Assembly: GCA_934131695.1 (NCBI GenBank)
Contig: CAKOZV010000022.1
Location: forward strand, 1-17,130
Reading direction: 5' to 3'
DNA: 17,130 bases
Origin: an uncultured Bacilli bacterium
GTDB taxonomy: Bacteria > Bacillota_I > Bacilli_A > RF39 > UBA660
Part shown: one piece after another, positions 7,284 through 13,954 of the stretch
How the letters are laid out: each line of letters opens with the position of its first letter
Numbering within the stretch: position 1 is the stretch's first letter
The notes under the pieces: generated by a model
What the model was told of the DNA's origin: nothing
The model's database searches: none
Seen by the model: the letters and a program-made list of their open reading frames with translations, nothing else
Translations under genes and position numbers: made by a program

Positions 7284-8554
7284 AAATATCAGGTAAACTA
7301 AGTCATCAGTTATTCTTATTAATCCTCGTGGTATTTGCAATTACCTTCTTAATGTTAGGAATAATTTTACCCCAAGTTGTAGTACCCATAACTGAGAAAA
7401 ATATTTATAATTATTTAAAAGAACCGTTAGAATTTATCCAGTCTGATATTGATAAAAACTTAGGTGATAGTGAAATTGCCTATATCTATAAGTTTGGGGA
7501 AACCTCAGCTTATAGTGAAAATTTACATGACTTGATGAAATTCAAAAATGTAAGTGATATTTTATCTTATATAAAAGATGATTATGGTAGATTTGTCTAT
7601 CGTAATCAAGTATATTATTATTACACACTCCATAATGATAACGTTACTAAGATTGCTGTTACAAACGATAGTTATATATTAAAGACAAAGACAGATATAC
7701 TAAACTCAATCCTACCAGTAGTATTAATAACCTTTTTAATAATTGCCTTTTTGCTAATATTGTGGGGTAGTATCATTGTTAAAAAAATAGAAAAGTTAAA
7801 ACAAAAGATTGATCATATAGATGATGATACTTACGACCACTCCCTATCATTTGCAGTAGAAGATGAAATTAAATCTTTAGAAATGGCAATAGAAGATATG
7901 CGAATTTCTCTAAAAGATCAAGAGGAATATCGTAATCAAATGTATCAAAATATATCACATGACTTTAAGACACCTCTCACCGTTATAAAGTCATATATAG
8001 AAGCCTATCATGATGATATGGAAGATGCTTCAACTGTTTTGACTGTTATTAGTGAACAAACAGAAAAACTAGAGTTAAAAGTACATTCACTTCTATATTT
8101 AAATAAACTAGACTATTTAAAAAATAATATGAAAAAAGAGTATACCGTAGTAGATATGAAAAAAATAGTAGATGCTGCAATTCGTGAATTCAAGTTTAGA
8201 AGACGCGATGTTAAGTTTATTGTTTCTTTTGATAAGAATAGTAAATTCTATGGAACTGAAGAATATTTTGAAACAATAATTGATAACCTCTTAGCAAACT
8301 TTTTACGGTATGCTGATAAAACGATTAAGATAACTGCCAAGAATAATCGTTTAACCTTATATAATGATGGTCCAAATATTGACTCGTCTTTACTTGATGG
8401 AATCTTTACTCCGTTCCGAAAAGGTATTAAAGGGGAGTTTGGACTAGGTCTATCCATAGTTAAAAAGACATTACTACTTATGGATTATGACATTACAATT
8501 AAAAACGAAAAGAAAGGTGTTTCCTTTCATATATTTAAGACTTCTAATAAATAG
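7280..8554 (+). CDS. Membrane sensor histidine kinase
   Basis: 424 residues. Two membrane segments (about 10-38 and 141-168) enclose an extracytoplasmic sensor region of about 100 residues that I do not recognise. A HAMP-like linker follows (about 168-215). The H-box is 'NISHDFKTPLTVIKSYIEA' with phospho-accepting H227. The ATPase domain has an N-box with N336 and N340 ('DNLLANFLRYA'), 'YNDGPNI' with D363, an F-box-like 'FTPFRKG', and the G-box 'EFGLGLSIVKK' (386-396). All key residues are present, so it should be active. It is translated with the response regulator (4-bp overlap) and a terminator overlaps its stop codon, so the two genes form a two-gene operon. Confidence 0.93.
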   Translation: MKISGKLSHQLFLLILVVFAITFLMLGIILPQVVVPITEKNIYNYLKEPLEFIQSDIDKNLGDSEIAYIYKFGETSAYSENLHDLMKFKNVSDILSYIKDDYGRFVYRNQVYYYYTLHNDNVTKIAVTNDSYILKTKTDILNSILPVVLITFLIIAFLLILWGSIIVKKIEKLKQKIDHIDDDTYDHSLSFAVEDEIKSLEMAIEDMRISLKDQEEYRNQMYQNISHDFKTPLTVIKSYIEAYHDDMEDASTVLTVISEQTEKLELKVHSLLYLNKLDYLKNNMKKEYTVVDMKKIVDAAIREFKFRRRDVKFIVSFDKNSKFYGTEEYFETIIDNLLANFLRYADKTIKITAKNNRLTLYNDGPNIDSSLLDGIFTPFRKGIKGEFGLGLSIVKKTLLLMDYDITIKNEKKGVSFHIFKTSNK

Positions 8555-8564
8555 GAGTCTTTTT
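8537..8564 (+). terminator. Intrinsic terminator of the two-component operon
   Basis: AAGACTTC and GGAGTCTT form an 8-bp stem (one G-T pair) with a 9-base loop, and the T-run continues to 8564. The stop codon of the kinase lies within the hairpin. Confidence 0.7.
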
Positions 8565-8590
8565 GGTTATACTTATTAATGGTGATAAAA

Positions 8591-9373
8591 ATGAAAATAT
8601 TAATTACTGGTGGTATATCAGGACTAGGATATAGTGTAGCTAAAGAACTAGCTCTTAAAGGACATATTGTCTATCTTGGTGTTAGAACTAAGGAAGAAGA
8701 AGTATATATCAATGATAAGCTGAAGAAAGAGAAGCTAATAATGTTTCCTTTAGTACTTGATCTTGATAGTGATTCTTTTACTTTTACTGATGATATAGAT
8801 TTATTATATTTAAATGCTTCTATTGGAAAAGGTGGTAGTATCTTAGAGATGAATGATAATTATTTAAAAGATACCTTTACTACAAATATCTTAGGAAATG
8901 TTAATCTAATTAAGAAGTACTTAAAAAATAGATATGCTACTAAGAAGAAAGGTAAAATAGTAATTACATCCTCTCTAGCTGGCTTTCTACCACTTCCATA
9001 TCTATATAGTTATACTTATACTAAACTTAGTCTTTATCATTTAGCAAATACCTTAAGATTAGAATGTCTTTATCAAGGACTTGATATAGAAGTATCTACC
9101 ATCTTACCAGGAGCCTATTATACGGGTTTTAATCAAGTAATGATTGATAATAAAGATAAATCTGACTTTGTCTTGAGAAAAAAGGCTATTAATATGACTA
9201 AGTATCAGCATTTACTATTTAATCTATTAGAGAAGAAAGACTTAACTAACTTTTCTGAGAAGGTGAGTAAGGAAATTACTAAGAAACATCTTAAACGTAT
9301 TATATCTTTACCATATGATCAGTTTATATTTACTAAGCTATATCTTTTCTTAAGGTGGTTGCTATTTATCTAA
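8591..9373 (+). CDS. Short-chain dehydrogenase/reductase family protein
   Basis: An SDR of 260 residues when started at ATG 8591. An ATG at 8579 is in frame, but GGTGAT at 8581-8586 looks like the ribosome binding site for 8591, and the Rossmann first strand begins right there (MKILITGG). Features (numbered from 8591) include the nucleotide motif TGGISGLG near 6-13, 'LYLNAS' with the structural Asn near 75, catalytic Ser in 'VITSSLAG' near 127-128, catalytic Tyr and Lys in 'YTYTK' near 141/145, and the PG motif near 173-174. It reduces or oxidises a small substrate with NAD(P)H; the substrate cannot be told from sequence. The C-terminal end is hydrophobic ('LYLFLRWLLFI') and might touch the membrane. 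A TATACT box lies at 8568-8573. Confidence 0.88.
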   Translation: MKILITGGISGLGYSVAKELALKGHIVYLGVRTKEEEVYINDKLKKEKLIMFPLVLDLDSDSFTFTDDIDLLYLNASIGKGGSILEMNDNYLKDTFTTNILGNVNLIKKYLKNRYATKKKGKIVITSSLAGFLPLPYLYSYTYTKLSLYHLANTLRLECLYQGLDIEVSTILPGAYYTGFNQVMIDNKDKSDFVLRKKAINMTKYQHLLFNLLEKKDLTNFSEKVSKEITKKHLKRIISLPYDQFIFTKLYLFLRWLLFI

Positions 9374-9387
9374 AATATAAGTATAAT
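9359..9387 (+). promoter_or_regulatory. SigA-type promoter for the coiled-coil gene
   Basis: TTGCTA (9359-9364) and a perfect TATAAT (9382-9387) are 17 bp apart; the -35 overlaps the 3' end of the dehydrogenase gene. ATG 9410 follows 22 bases later. Confidence 0.6.
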
Positions 9388-9409
9388 ATCAGGTATGGTG
9401 TGATTAAAT

Positions 9410-10084
9410 ATGGAAAAGAAAGTTATAGATACTTTAGATTTATCTTCTGATATTATTAAGAAGTTAGAAGAGAAGGAAGAAGAGTTAAAAGAAGTAGATG
9501 ATACAAAAGATGAAAAGGAAAAAGAAATAAAACTTTTCTATCAGTTAAATGATGAGATAATAAGAGAAACTGATTTATTTAGTTCTTTTAGTAAGGATAT
9601 GAAAGATAAGCTAGATAAAGTTAATGTTTCTAAGAAGAAAGGGGACATGGCTAAGAAATTATTTTATCTAATGTTAGCGATGGAACTATATAGAAAGACT
9701 CCTAAGAAAGCTTCTTTATCTTTTATCTTAGTAGAGAGCTATTTAATATCTAAAGTATTAGAAAATACTTATAGTGATAATACTGATTATCAGTCTCTTT
9801 GTATAGATTTTCAAAAAGAAATATTAAAAGGTATTGATAATATAGAGTCTTTTATTAATAAGATAGATACTAACTTTGATACTATTTCTAAGATGAAAAA
9901 GGAATTAACAAGTAAATATAAAGATTATATAGATACTAATCCTTTTAAAGAATTATTTAGAGATTTAGATAATGTTACTACTTTACTAAATTCAAGAAGA
10001 AAAGAGTTAGTAGATATTCATAAATCACTTGATGATAGTTATAAACTTAGTGAAGAAAAAATCAAGATTTTATCATATAGTTAA
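9410..10084 (+). CDS. Unrecognised coiled-coil protein
   Basis: I do not recognise this 224-residue protein. It is predicted to be almost wholly helical and highly charged. Residues about 15-45 are Lys/Glu-rich coiled coil ('KKLEEKEEELKEV'), the middle (about 80-120) is more hydrophobic ('KKLFYLMLAMEL', 'SLSFILVESYLISKVL'), and the last third returns to coiled-coil spacing. There is no signal peptide or membrane span, so it is probably cytoplasmic. It starts at ATG 9410 after a GGTGTGAT site and has its own SigA-like promoter overlapping the upstream gene. Base and codon use match the chromosomal genes to its left, so it is probably native rather than recently acquired. A structural or scaffolding role is only a guess. 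Confidence 0.7.
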   Translation: MEKKVIDTLDLSSDIIKKLEEKEEELKEVDDTKDEKEKEIKLFYQLNDEIIRETDLFSSFSKDMKDKLDKVNVSKKKGDMAKKLFYLMLAMELYRKTPKKASLSFILVESYLISKVLENTYSDNTDYQSLCIDFQKEILKGIDNIESFINKIDTNFDTISKMKKELTSKYKDYIDTNPFKELFRDLDNVTTLLNSRRKELVDIHKSLDDSYKLSEEKIKILSYS

Positions 10085-10101
10085 AATTTATCAAAAAAAG
10101 G

Positions 10102-10130
10102 TTGTCAAACACTTAAAACTATGATAATAT
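10102..10130 (+). promoter_or_regulatory. Promoter of the tRNA-Met gene
   Basis: TTGTCA (10102-10107) and TAATAT (10125-10130) are 17 bp apart, 17 bases before the tRNA. GATAAT at 10123-10128 is an alternative -10 with a 15-bp spacer. Confidence 0.55.
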
Positions 10131-10147
10131 TAAATTGTTCTTGATTT

Positions 10148-10224
10148 GGCGAGATAGCTCAGTTGGCTAGAGCGCTCGGTTCATACCCGAAAGGTCGAGG
10201 GTTCGACTCCCCCTCTCGCTACCA
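10148..10224 (+). tRNA. tRNA-Met(CAT), elongator type
   Basis: 77 bases with an encoded CCA end. The acceptor arms GGCGAGA and TCTCGCT pair (with G-T at the end). The D arm GCTC/GAGC encloses AGTTGGCTA. The anticodon loop is TTCATAC with anticodon CAT, and the T loop is TTCGACT. The overall sequence resembles bacterial elongator tRNA-Met; it lacks the run of three G-C pairs below the anticodon expected in the initiator. Two stems contain one A-C mismatch each (27-43 and 50-64 by standard numbering). Confidence 0.93.
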
Positions 10225-10236
10225 ATGAAAAATAAT

Positions 10237-10264
10237 AAAGGTTTTCGTTTGAAAACCTTTTTTT
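10237..10264 (+). terminator. Strong intrinsic terminator after tRNA-Met
   Basis: AAAGGTTTTC and GAAAACCTTT form a perfect 10-bp stem with a GTTT loop; the T-run extends to 10264. It ends a single-gene tRNA transcript. Confidence 0.88.
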
Positions 10265-10314
10265 GTAATCTATGATTTATTTTGAAACAAAAAAATAAAA
10301 TGTAATTCAATAAT

Positions 10315-10452
10315 ATGGAAAATAATAAAAATATTAGTCATTATAAGGTAAAATATGATATTATCTATTTAGTAGTTAGTTGTTTATCAACCATCTCAAA
10401 ATATGACTTTTCTTTTATAAAAAAGTTGAAGCTAAACTTGGAGGAAAAATGA
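10315..10452 (+). CDS. Possible 45-codon ORF overlapping the pepF start
   Basis: From ATG 10315 an ORF of 45 codons (begins MENNKNISHYKVKYDIIY, ends KLNLEEK) runs to a TGA at 10450-10452 that overlaps the pepF ATG in the ATGA arrangement seen in coupled genes. It contains the pepF ribosome binding site in its last codons. No ribosome binding site is visible before ATG 10315 and I do not recognise the peptide. It could be a leader ORF or chance. It occupies most of the 184-bp gap between the tRNA terminator and pepF, which otherwise shows nothing clear. Confidence 0.28.
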   Translation: MENNKNISHYKVKYDIIYLVVSCLSTISKYDFSFIKKLKLNLEEK

Positions 10453-12194
10453 GACTAGAGTGGAATTTGAATGATTTGTTTGCCAGTAATGAGGATTTTT
10501 ACCAAGAAATCAAAAATGTGAAAGCAACACTAGATAAATTAAAAGATACTTGCAAAGATGAACTTAATTCAGTAAAATTATTAACTTTATTAGATGAAGA
10601 ATGGAAAATTAAAAAATCAATTAATTATATTTTAGTATATGGCTCATTAATGTATTATAAAAACATTGATGATGATAAATGTATAGCTTTAAAAAAAGAA
10701 GCGGAAGAATTTAATAATATTGTTAGTAGTGAACTTAAAAAGGTAGATGCTGTAGTATTAAAATATGGTGAAGAAAAAGTTTTTGAATTATGTAGAACAA
10801 ATGATAGATTCAAAACTTATAAACAATATTTAAATAATCTATTTAGGATGCAAAAGCATGTTCAAAATGAAGAAACTAATAATAGAATAAAGGAGAATAA
10901 TGATGCCATTAATAAACAAAAAAGCAATTATAATGAGTTGCTAAAAGATATTGACTATGGTGAGATAGAAGAAAATGGTTCTATAATAACTTTAACTACA
11001 AATAACATTAATAAGTATTTAGCTGCTCGTGATAGAAAAACTAGAAGACAAGCATTTTTGGCACTTAATAGAAGTTCTAAAGATATTTTAGAGACTCTTG
11101 CCAGTAGTTTGAATGAGGTATTTAGTTATAGAATAGAGAATGCACGATTAGAAGGTTATAATAATGTGTTAGAAAAGACACTGTTTACAGAAAATATAGA
11201 TTCTAAAATACTTACTTCATTAATTAAATCAGTTAATGAAAATCTACCATTGATTCAAGAATACTTAAAAATTAAAGCAACTGCAGTCAATACTGATGAA
11301 CCACACTTATATGATTTTAATGTTCCTTTGGATAATGGGATAAAGAGAAAATTTACTCTTGAAGAGGCAATTGACATTATCAAAAAAGCACTGGCTCCAT
11401 TAGGAGAAGAATACTTAAAAACAATAGACATACTGCTTGATGGACATATAGATGCAACACCATCAGAAAATAAAAATCAATCAATTGTTTTTTCTTGGCA
11501 AGATTATTCTTTTTTAAACTTTAGAGGTAGATATGTAGACGTTAAAAATCTAATTCATGAACTTGGACATAGTGTTAATTACTATTTATCAAAGAAAAAT
11601 CTTCCTTTTATGTATGAAGATAGTACTGTTTTTGTAGGTGAGACAGCTTCGATTGTAAATGAGATATTATTAACTCAATATCTTATTAACAATTCTCAAA
11701 CTGATGAGGAGAAAATATATTACTTAAGTTTAGAAATAGAAAACTATTTTACTTCTGTTTTTAAACAGACGATGCATACAGAATACGAAGATGAGTTATA
11801 TAATTATTGTCAATCAAAAAAGCTAACAGTTCCAGTCTTATCGGACAAATATTTTGAAATAGTAAGGAAGTATTATGGTAAAGATGTAATATATGATGAG
11901 GAATGCAAAACAGAATGGACTAGATTAGGACGGTTATGGAGATGGAGTTATTATTCTTATAAATATGCTACAGGATTATTAATAGCAAGTAATGTAGTTA
12001 ATTCTTTAACAATAGAACATACTTTAACTAATGAAAAGTATATGAAATTTTTAGCAGCTGGGAGTTCCCTATATTCTTTAGAATTGTTAAATTTATTAAA
12101 TATAGATTTAACTAATCCCAATGTAATTAGTAATGGTTTTAAAGTTTTAGAAAAAGATATAACCTTGTTAAAAAAAATGAAGAATCAATCTTAA
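10449..12194 (+). CDS. pepF: Oligoendopeptidase F (M3 family zinc metallopeptidase)
   Basis: 581 residues, close to the usual 590-605 for PepF. The zinc site is complete: HELGH with H370, catalytic E371 and H374, and the third ligand E398 in 'VGETASIVNE', 24 residues on, as in M3 enzymes. The C-terminal 'YYSYKYATGLLIASNVV' is the typical substrate-side segment. It cleaves short peptides in the cytoplasm and has no signal peptide. The N-terminal helical domain begins 'MRLEWNLNDLFASNEDFYQEI', as in PepF. GGAGG lies four bases before ATG 10449. Codon use leans more to AAA and AAT than the genes left of the tRNA, so it might belong to an island beside the tRNA, but no attachment repeat is seen. 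Confidence 0.93.
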   Translation: MRLEWNLNDLFASNEDFYQEIKNVKATLDKLKDTCKDELNSVKLLTLLDEEWKIKKSINYILVYGSLMYYKNIDDDKCIALKKEAEEFNNIVSSELKKVDAVVLKYGEEKVFELCRTNDRFKTYKQYLNNLFRMQKHVQNEETNNRIKENNDAINKQKSNYNELLKDIDYGEIEENGSIITLTTNNINKYLAARDRKTRRQAFLALNRSSKDILETLASSLNEVFSYRIENARLEGYNNVLEKTLFTENIDSKILTSLIKSVNENLPLIQEYLKIKATAVNTDEPHLYDFNVPLDNGIKRKFTLEEAIDIIKKALAPLGEEYLKTIDILLDGHIDATPSENKNQSIVFSWQDYSFLNFRGRYVDVKNLIHELGHSVNYYLSKKNLPFMYEDSTVFVGETASIVNEILLTQYLINNSQTDEEKIYYLSLEIENYFTSVFKQTMHTEYEDELYNYCQSKKLTVPVLSDKYFEIVRKYYGKDVIYDEECKTEWTRLGRLWRWSYYSYKYATGLLIASNVVNSLTIEHTLTNEKYMKFLAAGSSLYSLELLNLLNIDLTNPNVISNGFKVLEKDITLLKKMKNQS

Positions 12195-12313
12195 ATTGTA
12201 TTAAAAATGTAGTTGCTATAAATTAATTGTTATAAAAGACTAGAAATACTTTCCTTTTGTTATACTTACAAAATAAATAGGGGTGAATATTAAAAATGTG
12301 ACATTCTAATATT

Positions 12314-12319
12314 TGTCAA
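12314..12319 (-). promoter_or_regulatory. Consensus -35 at the right end, half of a circle-junction promoter
   Basis: The transposase strand reads TTGACA here. Its partner TATAAT lies at 13916-13921 at the other end. In a circular intermediate joined at CAC they would be exactly 17 bp apart and would drive bridge RNA and transposase transcription. Confidence 0.65.
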
Positions 12320-12352
12320 GTATAAATTTTTGTGATATATTAATACACGATG

Positions 12353-12400
12353 AAAAAACACGAAATATTCAATTTTTTAAAAAATTGAATATAATGTGTT
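12353..12400 (-). terminator. Long hairpin, probable transposase terminator
   Basis: A perfect 28-base palindrome (12365-12392, arms beginning ATATTCAATTTTTT) is extended by AACAC (12357-12361) and GTGTT (12396-12400) across a small internal loop. On the minus strand it is followed by a T-run to 12353. It lies 38 bp beyond the transposase stop. Confidence 0.6.
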
Positions 12401-12416
12401 GAGTAGTTGGTTATGA

Positions 12417-12446
12417 ATATATAATTATGTGGAGATAATTATATAT
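12417..12446. repeat. 12-bp inverted repeat across the transposase stop codon
   Basis: ATATATAATTAT and ATAATTATATAT are perfect complements around a GTGGAG loop. There is no T-run on the transposase strand. It may protect the mRNA end or be read-through protection; the role is not established. Confidence 0.45.
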
Positions 12447-13644
12447 TATTTTGATATTGCTTAATTAAAGCAAAGATTTTTCGTAGTAGTTTTGTGGTAG
12501 AATCTACTACAGCAACGTAATGATGTTTACCTTCATTACGTTTTTTTCTGTAATAAAGTAAAATATCATTATCAGGAAAATTTCTTGAGGCAATCGGAAT
12601 TATATTTTGAACAGTAACAAATAAAATTCTTCTGATATATCTGTTACCAGATTTAGAAATGGGTCCTCCAATATTAATAGAACTTCCGGATTGTTTAATA
12701 GATGGATCTAACCCACAATAAGCAGTTAATTGTTTGATATTATCGAATCTAGAAATATCTCCTAATTCAGCAATAATTAAGGAAGTAGTAAATTCTCCAA
12801 CTCCATCTATGGAATTAATTAGATTAAACATATAACTTCTTTTGGCATTGCTAATTAGTTTTGATTTTAAATTTTCAATCTGTTTTATATAACTTAATAG
12901 TAATTCAATCGTAATGATTAAGTTGTTAACCTTCTCATCATCTTTAGATACCGATGGATATGAGTTAGATGCATATTCTTTTATTAATTTAGCTTTCTTT
13001 AAATAATAATTTTCATGTCTACCATTTAATTTAGCCATAGTATTGGCAAGAGCATCAATTCTAGTATTTGAAATAATATCAGCATGAGGGTATTTTTTAA
13101 TAAATTCTAAAGAAGTATTAGAGAATATAAGACTTCCTTTAAACAATTTTTCATACTCAGGAAATACTTCATAGATTCCATTTCTAAATTCGTTTTTAAG
13201 TCTAGTTTGAGTTTCAATCAAAGTATTATATTTTCTACTAATAGCATTAAGATTTAAATAAAATTGTTCTTGTTCAATATATTCTTTAAAATCTTTAATA
13301 AAAAATAATTCAGCTAATTTTAAACAATCTTCTTTATCTGTTTTAGTCTTTCTTAGATTTTGTTTATACATTTTAGAGTATATTGGATTAATGACATATA
13401 AGTTATAATTATTTTCTTTAAAAAATCTTTTTACAGGCATTTGATAAATACCAGTTGATTCCATAATAACAGCAGTATCATTAAATACATTTAATTTTTT
13501 AATTCTTTCATCTAAATTTTTAAAATCATTTAAGTTATGATTAATTTCATATGGACTAATTAGAACTTCTCCACAAGAACCAATTAAAGAAACCATACTT
13601 TTACTTTTAGCAACATCTATTGCCAGTACATAATGTTCTTTCAT
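12439..13644 (-). CDS. IS110 family transposase (DEDD/Ser recombinase)
   Basis: 401 residues. The N-terminal RuvC-like domain has the DEDD set: D10 in 'VLAIDVAKSK', E62 in 'VIMESTGIY', and D103 and D106 in 'KTDKEDCLKLAE'. A long helical middle (about 130-270) follows, then a helix-hairpin-helix-like 'INSIDGVGEFTTSLIIAELGD' (first part at 277-289). The C-terminal domain has 'YCGLDPSIKQSGSS' and 'ISKSGNRYIRRILF'; S319 of QSG is the likely nucleophile by family comparison. It is longer than IS621 (326 residues) because of the helical middle. It excises the element as a circle and inserts it at sites chosen by a bridge RNA from the same element. AAAGGAG (13651-13657) precedes ATG 13644. The frame is intact with all key residues, so it may be active. 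Confidence 0.93.
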   Translation of the reverse strand: MKEHYVLAIDVAKSKSMVSLIGSCGEVLISPYEINHNLNDFKNLDERIKKLNVFNDTAVIMESTGIYQMPVKRFFKENNYNLYVINPIYSKMYKQNLRKTKTDKEDCLKLAELFFIKDFKEYIEQEQFYLNLNAISRKYNTLIETQTRLKNEFRNGIYEVFPEYEKLFKGSLIFSNTSLEFIKKYPHADIISNTRIDALANTMAKLNGRHENYYLKKAKLIKEYASNSYPSVSKDDEKVNNLIITIELLLSYIKQIENLKSKLISNAKRSYMFNLINSIDGVGEFTTSLIIAELGDISRFDNIKQLTAYCGLDPSIKQSGSSINIGGPISKSGNRYIRRILFVTVQNIIPIASRNFPDNDILLYYRKKRNEGKHHYVAVVDSTTKLLRKIFALIKQYQNNI

Positions 13645-13661
13645 AATGAACTCCTTTCTTT

Positions 13662-13863
13662 AGCGATTGGACTCTTCGTACTTCTTACTCCTCATCACGC
13701 TTGTTATATAAGTAGTTAAATAATAAATTTAAAACCTCACATTCTTAAACTAGGATAATAAAAAGAAAGAGCTAGACCGTCACATTTATGGATACTTAAG
13801 ACCCTTGTTATAATTTGCCTAAACTCAATCGCTGCATTACTCATTTTATAAAATGAGTAATGC
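13662..13863 (-). ncRNA. Predicted bridge RNA of the IS110 element
   Basis: Parts are listed in transcript order. A 5' stem-loop is a perfect 30-base palindrome (13834-13863). A closing stem pairs AGCGATTG (13826-13833) with CAATCGCT (13662-13669), 156 bp apart. The target loop has a basal stem AGTT(T)AGGC/GTCTAGCT (13817-13825 with 13770-13777, one bulge), left guide ATTATAACA (13806-13814), apical hairpin GGGT/ATCC (13790-13804) and right guide AAATGTG (13781-13787). The donor loop has left guide AGAATGT (13739-13745), an apical hairpin over 13710-13737 and right guide GCGTG (13696-13700). AAATGTG is complementary to the right flank plus core, ATTATAACA matches the left flank plus core at 8 of 9, AGAATGT equals the element's right end, and GCGTG pairs with core plus left end with one G-T. 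Hand-folded; the 5' and 3' ends are uncertain. Confidence 0.75.
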
Positions 13864-13865
13864 TT

Positions 13866-13894
13866 ATTCTACCATAAATTGATGATTGTAGAAA
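13866..13894 (-). promoter_or_regulatory. Possible internal promoter of the bridge RNA
   Basis: On the minus strand an extended -10, TGGTAGAAT (13866-13874), lies 17 bp from a weak -35 TTTCTA (13889-13894). The start would fall just inside the 5' stem-loop, a slight conflict, so the circle-junction promoter may matter more. Confidence 0.4.
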
Positions 13895-13906
13895 TTCCAT
13901 CAATTT
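13876..13906. repeat. Subterminal 9-bp inverted repeat in the IS left end
   Basis: AAATTGATG (13876-13884) and CATCAATTT (13898-13906) are perfect complements 13 bp apart. A transcript from the circle junction would carry this as an extra first hairpin. It overlaps the outward -35 box. Confidence 0.5.
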
Positions 13907-13932
13907 ACATCTTAAATTATACGTGCTATAAT
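13904..13932 (+). promoter_or_regulatory. Hybrid outward promoter made by the IS110 insertion
   Basis: TTTACA (13904-13909), five of six to consensus, lies within the element; a perfect TATAAT (13927-13932) lies 17 bp away in the flank and has the extended TGC before it. In the reconstructed empty site the position 17 bp upstream of TATAAT reads AGGGGT, not a -35. The insertion therefore seems to have supplied the -35 for the following operon. Confidence 0.6.
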
Positions 13933-13954
13933 ATATAAAAACATGGGGTTTCAT

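Larger units (their letters stand above)
12301..13922 (-). mobile_element. Complete IS110-group insertion sequence with predicted bridge RNA
   Basis: About 1.62 kb. Its edges are inferred by comparing the ends: the + strand has GTG at 12298-12300 and again at 13923-13925, flanking the element as a 3-bp direct repeat that would contain the crossover dinucleotide. On the transposase strand the left end begins GTATAATTT after CAC, and the right end finishes TTAGAATGT before CAC. Three lines support these edges. Segments of the predicted bridge RNA match both ends and both flanks at this point. Joining the ends gives TTGACA, 17 bp, TATAAT. The length also suits the family. There are no terminal inverted repeats, as expected for the IS110 group. 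The non-coding region lies on the 5' side of the transposase gene, which separates it from the IS1111 group. The edges have not been checked against an empty site. Confidence 0.8.

Noticed and set aside
10148..12194. Genomic island integrated at the tRNA-Met gene
   Set aside because: No duplicate of the tRNA 3' end and no integrase gene in the window; only a mild codon-use shift.
12261..12301. Start of a gene broken by the IS110 insertion (TATACT, AGGGGTGA, ATG at 12296)
   Set aside because: In the reconstructed empty site the frame stops after five codons, so no coding gene was interrupted.
12195..12438. Bridge RNA placed downstream of the transposase, as in the IS1111 group
   Set aside because: The downstream side is short and made of simple hairpins; the branched structure and guide matches are all on the 5' side.
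13921..13922. Alternative crossover at AC/GT (12301-12302 and 13921-13922)
   Set aside because: It also gives shared dinucleotides, but the junction promoter spacer would be 12 bp and the right guides would fit less well than with the CAC triplet.
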